The notes below the pieces were generated by a model. It ran no database searches. It was given only the letters and a program-made list of their open reading frames with translations, and was not told where the DNA came from. A stretch of DNA of 64,000 nt from positions 40,871,280 through 40,935,279 of the forward strand of contig NC_083605.1 in assembly GCF_029168945.1 (NCBI RefSeq). Reading direction: 5' to 3'. Within the stretch, counting starts at the first letter, position 1, and the number at the start of each line of letters is the position of its first letter. Below are positions 23,344 through 34,458 of the stretch, one piece after another. The position numbers were made by a program, and so were the translations under genes. The DNA comes from Cannabis sativa. Lineage: Eukaryota; Streptophyta; Magnoliopsida; Rosales; Cannabaceae.

Positions 23344-24428
23344 CTATCCCCCCCTTAAAAGGATTTCGTCCCCGAAATCTAACCTGAATAACTCTGGATA
23401 ATGAGCTCTCATATCTGTCTCTAGCTCCCAGGTGGCTTCCTCCACCTTGCTGTTTCTCCAGAGAACCTTGACCAATGCTATGGTCTTATTCCGAAGGACT
23501 TTATCCTTTCTATCCAGGATCTGCACTGGCTGTTCCTCATAAGTCATGTCCGGTCAGAGCCGAAGGCTCTCATAACTGAGTATATGAGAGGGGTCTGAAA
23601 CGTATTTTCTCAACATCGAGACATGGAATACGTTGTGAACTGCTGAGAAGGCTGGAGGCAATGCTAACTGATATGCCACTTGACCTATCTTCTCGAGAAT
23701 CTCGAAAGGTCCTGTAAATCTAGGGCATAACTTGCCTCTTTTCCCGAAACGTTTAATCCCCTTCATCGGAGATACCCGTAAAAACACATGGTCCCCTACC
23801 TGGAACTCAACATCTCTGCGTTTCTGATCTGCGTAACTCTTCTGTCTGCTCTGTGAGGCAAGCATTCTAGCTTTTATCTTCTCTATCGCCTCATTGGTCC
23901 GCTGTACTGACTCAGGACCTAGGTATTTCCTCTCCCCGTCTCATCCCAAAGGATAGGGGATCTACATTTCCTACCGTACAACAGTTCATAGGGAGCCATC
24001 CCTATCGTACTCTGATAACTGTTGTTGTAAGAGAATTCTATCAACGGTAGATACTTATTCCATGAGCCTTCAAAGTCCATAACACAGGCTCTCAACATAT
24101 CCTCCAATATCTGAATTGTCCTTTCGGACTGACCATCTGTCTGAGGATGGAATGCTGTACTGAATTTCAGCTTTGTACCCATTGCCCGTTGCAAACTTTG
24201 CCAAAATTTGGAGGTGAACTTTGGATCCCTGTCCGAAACTATAGACTTCGGTACCCCGTGAAGTCTTACTATCTCTCTGACGTACAGTTCTGCCAACTGA
24301 TCCACTGAAAATGTTGTTCTAACCGGCAGAAAATGAGCAGATTTCGTAAATCGATCCACCACTACCCAGATGGAATCAAATAAACCCGTGGTCCTACGTA
24401 ACCCGACCACAAAATCCATCGTAATATC
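23344..24428 (-). pseudogene. Tekay/Del integrase core, C-terminus and chromodomain-like tail, with breaks
   Basis: The core (24419-23919) has [21 protein letters not shown] (first Asp), [12 protein letters not shown] (second Asp) and [13 protein letters not shown] (Glu), so all three catalytic residues are present. A single-base deletion near 23930 shifts the frame. Sequence resumes in another frame (23865-23554) with the integrase C-terminal region (GDHVFLRVSPMKG, GPFEILEKIG, NVFHVSMLRKY). A TGA near 23550 then separates the tail 23547-23344, with VEEATWELE. In chromoviruses the tail binds chromatin marks; here that is inferred from family resemblance. With the stop at 24429 these breaks prevent a full-length integrase. 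Confidence 0.87.
23347..23360 (-). promoter_or_regulatory. polypurine tract of the Tekay/Del element
   Basis: The minus strand reads TTTTAAGGGGGGGATA a few bases before the LTR start TGTAAAGCCC. It lies just after the end of the integrase frame. Confidence 0.7.
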
Positions 24429-27400
24429 CTCTCATTTCCATTCTGGTAGGGTTAGAGGCTGCAACAACCCTGCTGGTCTCTGATGTTCAGCCTTAATCTG
24501 CTGACAAGTGAGGCATCTCGATACGAATTCTACCAAATTCTTCTTCATACCGCTCCACCAGAAGTACGGTTTCAAATCTTGGTACATCTTAGTGGTGCCG
24601 GGATGCAGAGAATACGGGGTAGAATGAGCCTCCTCAAAGATCTCATTTCTAAGTTCCACACTGTTCGGAACACAAACCCTGGCTTTATACAAAAGTATCC
24701 CCCTATCTGACACTGAAAAGTCCTTGGCTTGACCAGCCAACACCTCATCTCGGATTTTCACTAACTCCAAATCTGTCATCTGAGCGACTTTTATTCTTTC
24801 CAACAGATCAGATTGCAGCGTCAAGTTGTGAAGCTGACCTACCATGAACTCAATGCTGGATCTAACCATGTCCTCTGCTAGCTGAGGTGAGATCTGAACC
24901 ATACTAGTTATTTGCCCGGGACCCTTTCTGCTCAGGGCATCGGCTACTACATTGGCCTTTCCGGGATGATAGAGGATCTCACAATCGTAATCCTTCACTA
25001 ATTCCAACCAACGCCTTTGTCTCATGTTCAAATCCTTCTGAGTAAAGAAATACTTGAGACTCTTATGGTCGGTATAGATCTCACACTTCTCCCCGTAAAG
25101 GTAATGCCGCCAAATCTTCAGTGCAAAAACCACTGCGGCCAATTCTAGATCATGAGTCGGGTATCGCTGTTCATAATCCTTTAACTGACGGGAGGCATAG
25201 GCGATGACCCGATCGGCTTGCATCAATACACATCCCAAATCCTGTTTGGATGCGTCGCAGTATACTACGAACTTCTCCTTGTCCGAAGGCAAAGCTAGCA
25301 CTGGAGCAGTAATCAACCTCTGTTTCAGCTCCTGAAAACTAGCTTCACATTTATCTGACCAGATAAACCGCTGATTCTTCTTTGTAAGCTCGGTTAGGGG
25401 CATTGAAATTTTGGAGAACCCTTCCACGAACCTACGGTAGTACCCAGCTAAACCCAAGAAGCTTCTGATCTCTGTCACTGTCTTCGGTCTCGGCCAATCC
25501 CTGACGGATTCAATCTTCCCAGGATCCACCTTGATCCCGTCCTTGCTCACAATGTGCCCTAGGAAGGACACCTGAGATAGCCAGAACTCACATTTCTTGA
25601 ACTTGGCATAAAGCTTATGTTCTCGAAGCCGTTGCAGTACCATCTGAAGATGTAACTCATGCTCCTCTTCTGATTGAGAGTACACGAGGATGTCGTCGAT
25701 AAACACAATCACACAAATATCGAGGAAATCCTTGAATACTCTATTCATCAGGTCCATGAATGCAGCAGGAGCATTGGTTAGTCCGAATGACATAAACAGA
25801 AACTCGTAATGTCCATACCTAGTGCGGAAAGCCGTCTTCGGAATGTCCTCCTCTCGGATTCTCAACTGATGATAACCCGAACGGAGATCAATCTTAGAAA
25901 AGACCGTCTTCCCCTGAAGTTGATCGAACAAATCATCGATCCTAGGTAATGGATATTTATTCTTCACCGTCAGCTTGTTCAACTCCCTGTAGTCGATGCA
26001 CATCTTCATAGATCCATCCTTCTTCTTGACGAATAAAACCGAGGCTCCCCAGGGTGACACACTGGGCCGAATGAACCCTATGTCAAGCAACCCTTGGAGC
26101 TGAATCTTTAATTCCTTAAGTTCAGCTGGAGCCATCCTATACGGGGCTTTGGAAACCGGTTCCACTCCTGGTGCCAAGTCTATCACGAAATCAATCTCCC
26201 GCTGAGGTGGTAACCCTGGAAGTTCTTCGGGAAAAACATCCAAAAATTCCCGAACCACCCTGATGTCTTCTGGCCGAATGGTATCTGGCCGAGTGGTGTC
26301 CACCACCACGGCCAGAAACCCTAAGCAACCGCCGTGTAACAATTCTCTCGCTGACATAGCCGAGATCACCGGGATCCGAGATCCCTGAACTGAACCAACA
26401 AATACAAACGGTTCTTCACTTTCCGGTTGGAAGACCACCATCTTCCTTTTACAGTCAATGCTCGCCGAATATTTAGATAGGAAATCCATTCCTAGAATAA
26501 TATCGAATTCGACTAAACTCATCTCTATCAGATCAGCACTTAACTCTCTACCATCTATCCACGATCTAAGCATAGACCTAATCCACCTATTGGAGATAAC
26601 CAATTCTCCGCCAGGTAACAGGGTTCCAAACCCTGATTCATATCTATCATAGGGTCTTCCCAATTTACTAAAGACTCTGGCCGCCACATAAGAATGTGCA
26701 GCCCCAGAATCAAACAGCATTGAATATAGTGAGTTGTTAATAGAAAGCTGACCTGTGATAACTGATGGGCTGGCATCTGCATCAGCCTGCGTGATAGCAA
26801 ATACCCTGGCTGGAGTGGGTATCACTGGAGCTCTCGGTGCCTCTGGTCGGAGCTGGGGACAATCCCTCTTGAAGTGTCCGGGCATGCCACAATGAAAGCA
26901 TCCCTGACCTTTGCACTCGCCCCGATGGTGCCTCTTGCAACTAGGGCACTCGGGATAGGAGAATCGGGTCTCAGTACCACCAGGACGACTCCCTCTGTTC
27001 TGGTTCCCCCGGAACCTCTTATTCTGACTCGAGCCATCGGAAGCAGTGGGTGCTCTCTTCCTCTGGTCAATGGCCGAACCACTACTCCCTCTGCTATAGC
27101 ATGATGCAGGAGGGGTAGGGGCTCCGCCACTCACTGGAGTACTAGCTGACTCTGACATGCACCCAACTGCGCCCTCAGCACGCAGTGCCTTCTCCACCAT
27201 CTGAGCATAGGTGGTGCTGTCGTCGGTGGTGATCATCAAGTCATGCCTGATCCTGGCATTCAACCCGTCTAGATACTTCTCCTTCTTGCTGAAGTCGGTC
27301 GGCACAATTCCCGAGGCTAACCTCGCCAACCGATCAAACTGAGTAGTATACTCAGTGACGCTCATGTTCTCCCGCTGGGTCAGGTGAGCGAACTCTTTCC

Positions 27401-28046
27401 TCTTGGCGCTTCTGACCGCCTCATTGTAATACTTTGCGTTGAAGAGTTCCTGGAACCTTTCCCAGGTCATGGTGGTGACGTCATGGATCTGAGACACCAT
27501 GTCCCACCATACCAGGGCGTCCTCCTGGAACTGGAATGTGGCGCACACCACTCTATCGTTACCGGTGACACCCATGAAATTCAGAATCTTGGTGATCACC
27601 GTCAGCCATTGCTCGGCTTTCATTACGTCCGGACCTCCCAGGAAAACCGGAGGTGCTTGCTTCCGGAACCGCTCATACAGAGGTTCCAATCTATGGGCCG
27701 CCACTACTATCTCGGCCTGGGCAGCAGGGGCAGGTGCCAATGGAACTACGGGCACTGGAACTGCAGGAGCACCTTGCTGTCTCAACCTCTGAATCTCGAG
27801 GTCTTGTTCTTCGATCCGGGCTTGCATTTCCGCAAACCGCAACTCCCAGTTCTGGGCTCCCTGATCGGCTGGGGGAGCCTGGGCCGCCTGTGGTGGGTTC
27901 TCATCACCCCGACCACGAGCCCTGCCTCGGGGACTGCCTCGGGGACCTCTACCTCGGCCCCTAACAGGTGGGGGAAACTGAGCTCCCTGTCCTTGGTTCG
28001 ACCCTACGGAGTTGCCCTGACTCCTGGTAGTCCGCCTGGCGTCCAT
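24429..28046 (-). CDS. Tekay/Del gag-protease-reverse transcriptase-RNase H polyprotein
   Basis: A 1204-residue open frame starting at [11 protein letters not shown]. Residues about 1-75 are Arg/Gly/Pro-rich; about 120-290 form the gag capsid region ([24 protein letters not shown]). A CCHC knuckle [15 protein letters not shown] lies near 380-395. The aspartic protease shows [12 protein letters not shown] near 440. Reverse transcriptase (about 600-790) has [25 protein letters not shown] and the active site [10 protein letters not shown]. RNase H (about 880-1010) has [33 protein letters not shown] and [11 protein letters not shown]. The integrase zinc region ([20 protein letters not shown]) ends the frame. 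It stops at a TGA (24431-24429) where Trp is usual, so integrase is not in the same product. The frame up to there looks coding-competent; whether it is expressed is unknown. Confidence 0.92.
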
Positions 28047-28313
28047 CTAGTTAGAACCGCCTGCGAAACCAAGAGTTGGCATATCAGGTCGTATTCAAGG
28101 AGAGCTTACTAATGCCGCTTAATTTGAAATTAAAAACGAAACATGCGCCTATTCTACTATCAGGCTACTAACATGCTTCCTAACAGGCTTTTCTTTTTTT
28201 TTCATAACTGAATAAAATAAACTACTAAAGCAATAAAGGCTTACTGAACCGTGAAACGAGCTAACTGTTGATGATGATTGTACATGTCGTGACGATCTTC
28301 GGAAGACAACCTG
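28047..28313 (-). other. leader of the Tekay/Del element
   Basis: About 270 bp between primer site and gag start, without an ORF of its own. The ATG at 28046 is the first in frame with the gag sequence. Confidence 0.6.
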
Positions 28314-28329
28314 GCGGCTCTGATACCAA
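28314..28329 (-). promoter_or_regulatory. primer-binding site of the Tekay/Del element
   Basis: Minus strand TTTGGTATCAGAGCCGCC beside the 5' LTR end GGGTGTTACA: an exact 12-base match to the initiator Met-tRNA complement TGGTATCAGAGC. Confidence 0.85.
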
Positions 28330-28331
28330 AT

Positions 28332-30528
28332 TGTAACACCCTAACTAACATAGGCGTATTACGTGATTTTTAAACATACTGTGCAGCTCGTTGCTAATCA
28401 ACGAGGTTTATGGAAAAACGTGATTAATTAAAATTTTGCTTTTTAATTAAACTTATAAACAATATTACAAAAGACTCGGGATCCCGATTATAAAATCATT
28501 TACAAAAAAGTTTTAACTGTTTAACTGTTACATAAAATAAAGGTCGTCTAACGACCAGTTACAAAAATCAGCCTTGCTGTCCCAAGGATCGTACGCTCCA
28601 GGCCTAACCGCCCCGACATGTACAATCTTCACAAGCTCGCTCACGGCCCATCAGCTTTAGCCTTGCCTTTACCTACACATAAACGTAAACTGTGAGTCGA
28701 CAGACTCAGTAAGAAAAGCATAATAATACTCATACATAATTCTAACTGCCGTGTCCAACACGATACTGAGTCCCGCTACTGCCATGTCCAACATGGTACT
28801 GAGCCACTACTGCCATGTCCAACATGGTACTGAGTTTTGAACGTTCACAGGGACGGTACTATTGACAAGTATCCTCCTGATCGGTCGAACCGGTCATACT
28901 CCGCCGCCGGTCATACTCCAGCCTGTACCGACGGGATAGGTCAATAGCACGGAACTACCAACCAAATGTCAGCCTGATCGGTCGAACCGGTCATACTCCG
29001 GCTGCTGGTCATACTCCAGCCTGTACCGACGTGACAGGGTTGGATGGTTCGAAGCCAATATACATAACTAATGTAATCTAATAGGCTTCCTACATGCACG
29101 CTAAACATGTAATCTACATATGCATACTGTTATACTAATCTTACCTGGATTCCGAATTCAGGTGTGCCGGTCAACCTGACTGGAACTTTAGCTGAGTGGC
29201 GGATTACTGGCTCCTAAACCATAAAAATCACAACGCTATAAGTGACACGCTAAATCACTTCCCGGGGACTTAAACTAGGAACTAAAAGTTTCCCTATCGA
29301 TAAAAAGCATGGCAATACCCCTTAAAACATAAAAACGAGGAAAAACGCGGGTTCTGAAAATTCCCCAACCGGCAGACCGGTTGCCCAACCGGAATTCCAG
29401 TTGCACAATCGGAATTCCGGTTCCTCGCAGGAATTTTTCAAAAATTCCTAACTCAACCAAATCAAACCCAATCTATACCAAACCTTCCAGGCCTGCTCTA
29501 AATACCCCAAAGAACATATCCAAGGCATCAAACTAACCCAGAAATCACAGATACACAAATTGCCATTAAAGCTCAAGCTTTGAGTTCTAAACTCAAAGTT
29601 GAGCAAATCCCACAAACATGCATTCAAACAAGCTAGAATCTACTTAAACAAGCATAAATAAGCCTCTGCAAACAATAGAAAACAATCACCACAAACACAG
29701 CAACCAATTTCCTCATTTTCTTCAAAATCACATTTTTAAGCTTAAAAATTCCAAACTTTGAACAACACAACTAGCATGCATTAAAACCTATATAATCCAT
29801 TCAATTAAAACCTAATCAAGCTTCTGTAAACAACAATTAAACACAGCAACAACATACTCAAATAATCATGCATTTACTCAACTTTTTCATCAAAATCTCA
29901 AGAAATTAAAGAGAAGTTACAAGAGCTAACCTAGCTTGAAATGAACCTTAAAGAGGGATGAATTCACAAGCAAATAACAATGGAGAAATCAGCTCCTTGC
30001 TGCCCAAAGCTTGGCCGAAAATGAGAGAGAGAAATGAGAGTGTTTTCTTTGCGAAATTGTAATTTTTTTCTAAGTTTGGGAAAAAATGAAATAAAGGCCA
30101 CATAATCCCATTTTATTCAGCCAAATAATACTAAAAATAAACATTTACTTTTCAAATAAAAAGTCACTAAAAGACAAAACACTAATGGGGCAAAAAGACC
30201 ATTTTGCCCCTCCACCATAAAATCACATAAATCATACTAAAGGGGGTATTTTGGGAAATTCTAAATTCCCGGCCAATCCCGACATTCCCAATGTCTAAAA
30301 CCCGTCCCCAAACTACTAACATACTAAATTGTGATTTCTACTGAGCCAAACGCCGAGTTCCAAAATACCGGGCACCGGAAATGCAAAATATGAAAACTAC
30401 TGAATAACATAACCATGCATTTCTGAATTCCATAAATAACAGTAATAAATTATTTAAATAGCTATAAATAATTTCATAATTAATCATAATTAACTGATAA
30501 TTTCCAAATTAACTAAGCGGGCTTTACA
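28332..30528 (-). repeat. Tekay/Del 5' LTR (2197 bp)
   Basis: Nearly the same as 21143-23342. It keeps the AGACTCAGTAAG segment missing from the 3' LTR but lacks about 36 bp in the palindrome cluster near 29385-29420. The two LTRs also differ in the order of GCCGCCGG and GGCTGCTGG variants within the GGTCATACTCC array. Confidence 0.92.
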
Positions 30529-30533
30529 TATTA

Positions 30534-30856
30534 CCTCGATCACATAAGGACCCTCCCAATTTGGGTTAAATACTCCTGCACATGTGTCCCTCGTATTTGC
30601 AAATACTTGCCTTAGCACCAAGTCACAACCATTGAAAAGCCTCTTCTTCACTTTCTTGTTGAAGTATCTTATCACTTGGTGTTGGTATGCTACATTGGTG
30701 ATTTGCAACTCAGTACATTTTTCCTTAAGTAGATCCACAGACAATTTCAATAGTTCTTGGTTTCTTATTGATTATAGAAATCTCGTCTATGGGTCGCAAT
30801 ATTGACTTCTACTGGCAGTATTGCCTCCGAGCCAAATGCAAGCAAGAATGAAGTAT
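30534..30856 (-). pseudogene. Tat-type integrase, C-terminal segment
   Basis: The minus strand continues the integrase after the solo LTR: HTSFLLAFGSEAILPVEVNI, a TAA near 30769, then QHQVIRYFNKKVKKRLF, GDLVLR-like GCDLVLRQVFANTRD and NPNWEGPYVIEV. These are standard Tat-lineage integrase C-terminal residues. The reading is cut at 30528 by the Tekay/Del insertion. Confidence 0.78.
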
Positions 30857-30861
30857 GCCAT

Positions 30862-32708
30862 TGTTGGGTTTTGTGCCCTAAATAAAACCCATTACAATCT
30901 GATTAGTTTTAAGAGATTTGAAGTGATTTATGTTAACATGTATTTTTCATGCTTATGGTTTGATATATATATTTAATATATGCACAAAATCAGTTAATTC
31001 TAGAACATATATTTATTCACAATTACAGTATTGTCAACACAATAGAATGTGATTGTGATTATATGATTCAAAAGACTTAGTCCCTGTTTCATCAGTGTTT
31101 TGGATTTACACTGATGTGATAATCAGCGATGAAGTATACTTACACTTGCAGTAAGTGTTATGTTCTTTCCAGAACATTGGTAAAGTATACTAGTTTCGAA
31201 TGTATGGAGTATACATTGGACTGGACCGATATTGAACTTAGTCAAGATATTATAAACTTACCGTTGTATCTTTCCAAGTCAATCTCACTAGTTGATCTTA
31301 GATCAAAAGAATCTAAATCCTAATATGCTTAGGCTCAATCTCAGGAATGCTATTCAAGTTCTTTGATTTATTAGTTAAGCCTACTTTTGGGTCAGGGTGA
31401 TACGTATATATTTGGGAACATGATAGTATGACTCAGTGGGAGCGCTGAACATAAATATGGAATCTATAGCTTCTACTGGTGTATAGAAGTCAAGTGATGA
31501 TTCCCTTCGAGCTTAGCTAAATAGAAGTAAATGGATGAACTCTTGTTTCAGTGACTATATCTTAGTTCACTAAAACATCATTTACAGGTAGCTAAGTGTT
31601 TTAAGGGGCCAAATACATTGAGGGGTGAAACGGTAAATTTATCCCTTCTCGGTGTAAATCATTTATATAGAGGATCTTTGATCAAATTAAGATTATAGCG
31701 GTGGAACATATAGAGCGCTCTATATAAGTCTGAGAGTGCAATTCCAAGTTTTAAGAGTGGATTCAACAAGGAATTAATAAGTTAGGGAATTTACTCGGTA
31801 AATTCAGTTCGGCTTATTGGAAGCTCAGTAATATAGGTCCATGATCCCCATTCTAGTTGAGACCATACTGCTTGTAAGACTCAATAATTGATTTATGTTT
31901 GATAAATTATAATTCTAAAGTTAGACTATGTCTAGTTTGTGAATTTTCACTAAGCAGGGGCGAAATTGTAAAGAAAAGAGATTCTAGGTTTATTTATTAA
32001 TTAATAGACTCTATATGTCTAATTAATAATTATGTTATATGAAAATATTATTTAATAATCTATTTTAGTTATTAAATAATTAGTTTTGGCATTTAAATGG
32101 TTAGAATTAGAAAATGTGCATTTTTGAGAAAATAGAAATGAAAATTGTGAAAACTGCAAAATTCTGAGGCCCATTAACACCATGGCCGGCCACTTGTACA
32201 AGCTTTTTCCAATTATTATTTTTATTATTTAAATGCCAAATAATTACTAACCTAAACCTAGTAGTTGCCTATAAATAGAAAGTGATGACTCACACCAAAA
32301 GAGAGTTATTCAGTATTTCAGGAAATTGCCTTTCAGAAAATTGAGCCTCTCACTTACTCTCTATAGCCGACCCCTCTCTCTCTCTTTTCCTCTTCACAAT
32401 TTCGAAATACCCTAGTGATAGAGTAGCGCCCACACACAGCAAGTGGTACCTCAATCATAGTCTGGAAGATCGTGAAGAATCCAACTAAAGAGAAGGACAT
32501 TCGGACTCAGATCTTGATAATACTCTGCGATAGAAAGGATACAAGGGTTAGAGATCTGAGTGGAAGGAGACATATTATTCTGCTACAACCAATGTAAGGT
32601 TTCCTTAACTTTATATGTGTTTATTATCATTTTAGAAAGTTCATATTTAGGATGTTAAATAACATACTTGTGAGTAGATCTAAGATCCTGGTAAAATAAA
32701 TTCCAACA
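30862..32708 (+). repeat. family A copia solo LTR with GCCAT duplication
   Basis: 1847 bp, TGTTGGGTTTTGTGCCCTAA to TAAATTCCAACA. GCCAT is duplicated at 30857-30861 and 32709-32713, the 5 bp copia signature. It contains a TATA-like CTATAAATAGAAAG near 32269 and interrupts the Tat-type integrase between ...TTEKTTTW and HTSFLL. Confidence 0.93.
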
Positions 32709-32713
32709 GCCAT

Positions 32714-33095
32714 GTTGTTGTTTTCTCAGTTGTTCTGTGAGCCCAAAGTACTTGTGGTAGTTCATTGACCCATCTAACTTTGGAAGCGTCCAACTTCTAT
32801 TTGATAGTATCCTTTAAGGTTTTATCAACAGCTTCTACCTGCCCATTCGCTTGAGACCTGGATACTGACGAGAAGCTCTTAATAATCTTGTTCCTCTCGC
32901 AAAACTCAGTGAATAATTCACCATCGAACTGAGTTCCGCTATCAGATACTATCTTAATGGTATTCCAAACCTACAAATTATGTTCTTCACGACAAAGTTG
33001 AGAACTTTTTTGCAATTATGGAAACCAGAGGTTCAGCCTCTGTCCACTTTGTAAAGAAGCCAACCGCCACCACTATGTGCTTTGCTCCTTTTGGT
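32714..33095 (-). pseudogene. Tat-type integrase core with lost catalytic Asp
   Basis: The minus strand encodes AKHIVVAVGFFTKWTEAEPL; the position that is Asp in related integrases (V-A-V-D) is Gly here (GGC at 33061-33059). The second Asp region (KIVSDSGTQFDGELF) and the Glu region (SQANGQVEAVDKT) remain, but a frameshift near 32965 and a stop near 32804 (replacing a residue before KLDASKV) break it. It runs into the solo LTR. Confidence 0.8.
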
Positions 33096-33246
33096 CACCT
33101 TTACGTTGGCTTCTCCTCAAACGTGTTGACTGTGTAGATCGTGTTGTCGACAAATTGGAAGGCCTTCGTGAGCTCGCAAGCTCTTTTCCAAGACGATGAG
33201 TAGTCTCTTCAGGTTGATTATTATCATTTTCCCCGTTGTCAGCCAT
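33096..33246 (-). pseudogene. Tat-type gag start, fused to integrase by deletion
   Basis: ATG at 33246 begins MADNGENDNNQPEETTHRLG, an acidic gag N-terminus followed by a basic stretch ending RRSQRKGD near 33100. The sequence then jumps directly to integrase in a different frame, so several kilobases of gag-protease-RT-RNase H have been lost. Confidence 0.68.
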
Positions 33247-33303
33247 AGAGAAAAAATTTATTTTTGGTTAGGATGGATTTTTTCTGAGCTTTTTTCACGT
33301 AGG

Positions 33304-33324
33304 CTCTCAATGAAAGCACCAAAC
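33304..33324 (-). promoter_or_regulatory. primer-binding region of the Tat-type element
   Basis: The minus strand next to the LTR reads GTTTGGTGCTTTCATTGAGA, a sequence typical after the 5' LTR in Tat-lineage elements. The cognate tRNA is not determined here. Confidence 0.6.
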
Positions 33325-34458
33325 TGTTAACGTAGATTTTTTTAACGATAATAAGCCTATTTTCGTGATAGGATTAGCCCAGAATTTAGTAGAAATCTAA
33401 GAAAGAATAATAAAGCAAAAATAACACCAAGTTTTTACGCGGTTTTGCAGTTAACTCTGCATAGTCCACGAGTTAATCTTATTCAGATTTTTCTAATACA
33501 AACTAGGGTTCTTTTCTCCCTAGGATTTTTCGTCCCTTTTTTGTACATTCTGCCCCTATTTATAATGACATGGGGTGGCAGTTAATTACATTCAGATACG
33601 AATCTCACAATAATATTTCCCTAAAATTATGGGCCTTCATTACGCTCCACGTAAATAAATGCAGTTATTATTTGAATATCTTACAGCTGTGATTTAAACT
33701 GCTTTTAATGAGTCAACGCTGACGTGGATTAATACATGCTACAAAATGTATCTCGCTGGGGCGCCTCGCTAGGTGCTTGAACACTCAATAGCAACAATAA
33801 CCCTGGCAGCGAGCTGGAGCTTTTCCCATATCTTTCCGAGATTAATAATGTAAATCCTGTCGTTTCTGCATGTGAAGACATAACACTCCATCTGACAATC
33901 GCAGTTCTTGGTGACAAGGTGAGCTTCAGTAGTCAACATCATTTGAATGTCAGCTTCCTTATGAGAGAGCTGATGTGACGGAGTAGTGGAGCCCATTGAA
34001 AGATGTCTGGAGCTGATTAGTGAAGGTACTAGGAGTATGCCTTCCCATGGCAAGATGGATGTCTCGCTATTCGTTATCCATGTCCTTTAAGCTGTAACAC
34101 TTAGTTAGTATAATGTATATTATACGCTAAGTGTTCTAACAGCCTACTCGTCTTGTCAACACCTTTTTACACATAGCGAGATTGATGCCTTGCTATGTAT
34201 TATCGATGCCATCCTTACAATTATGTTCTCTAACGCGAAATAGTTTCTTGTCAATACGTGAATCAATAGTTTGTACATATTTATCTCGCTTAAGACTATA
34301 AAGTCAACGAGTTATAGATATGCTCTATTAACTCCGCATTTAATGAGTTATTCCATTTAATATTCTTTAATATAATTGTCATTATATTTGTTGTTTCGTA
34401 TTCTTCAAGGTTGACATGTGTCATCTTCTCAAGTACCAGCTAAATTTTGGGTATAACA
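33325..34458 (-). repeat. Tat-type 5' LTR (1134 bp)
   Basis: Plus-strand ends TGTTAACG and GGGTATAACA; on the element strand TGTTATACCC...GTTAACA. A TATA-like CTATTTATAATGAC (plus strand, 33558 on) is placed as expected for an LTR promoter. No second copy is in the window, so boundaries rest on TG/CA ends and the adjacent primer region. Confidence 0.72.

Larger units (their letters stand above)
21143..30528 (-). mobile_element. full-length Tekay/Del-type Ty3-gypsy chromovirus (9.4 kb) with TATTA duplication
   Basis: Two highly similar 2.2 kb LTRs (21143-23342 and 28332-30528) flank a leader, a 1204-codon gag-pol frame and an integrase tail. TATTA lies at 21138-21142 and 30529-30533. The primer site and purine tract are in the expected places. 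The LTRs differ mainly by indels inside short repeats and few substitutions, which points to recent insertion. Coding damage is small: two TGA stops and a one-base frameshift, all in the integrase portion. The lineage call (Tekay/Del) follows from domain order, a C-terminal chromodomain-like VEEATWELE segment and LTR architecture. The target was the Tat-type integrase gene. Confidence 0.93.
20810..34458 (-). mobile_element. Tat-lineage Ty3-gypsy remnant, internally deleted, hosting two later elements
   Basis: On the minus strand: 5' LTR (34458-33325), primer-region GTTTGGTGCTTTCATTGAGA, a gag start (33246), an abrupt join into the integrase core (about 33095), the integrase continuing across a family A solo LTR (32708-30862) and across a full-length Tekay/Del element (30528-21143), then the pol end at 21045 and about 235 bp of 3' UTR up to the copia LTR. 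Most of gag, all protease, reverse transcriptase and RNase H, and the 3' LTR are missing. Restoring the order mentally by skipping the two insertions with their duplications gives a continuous integrase sense. Lineage is assigned by integrase C-terminal pattern (NWEGPYVIEV, WNVEHLRPYYQ) and the leader. Confidence 0.8.

Noticed and set aside
24483..28112. Several open frames on the plus strand opposite the Tekay/Del polyprotein (for example 27384-28112).
   Set aside because: Antisense shadows of a GC-richer coding sequence; no recognisable domains.
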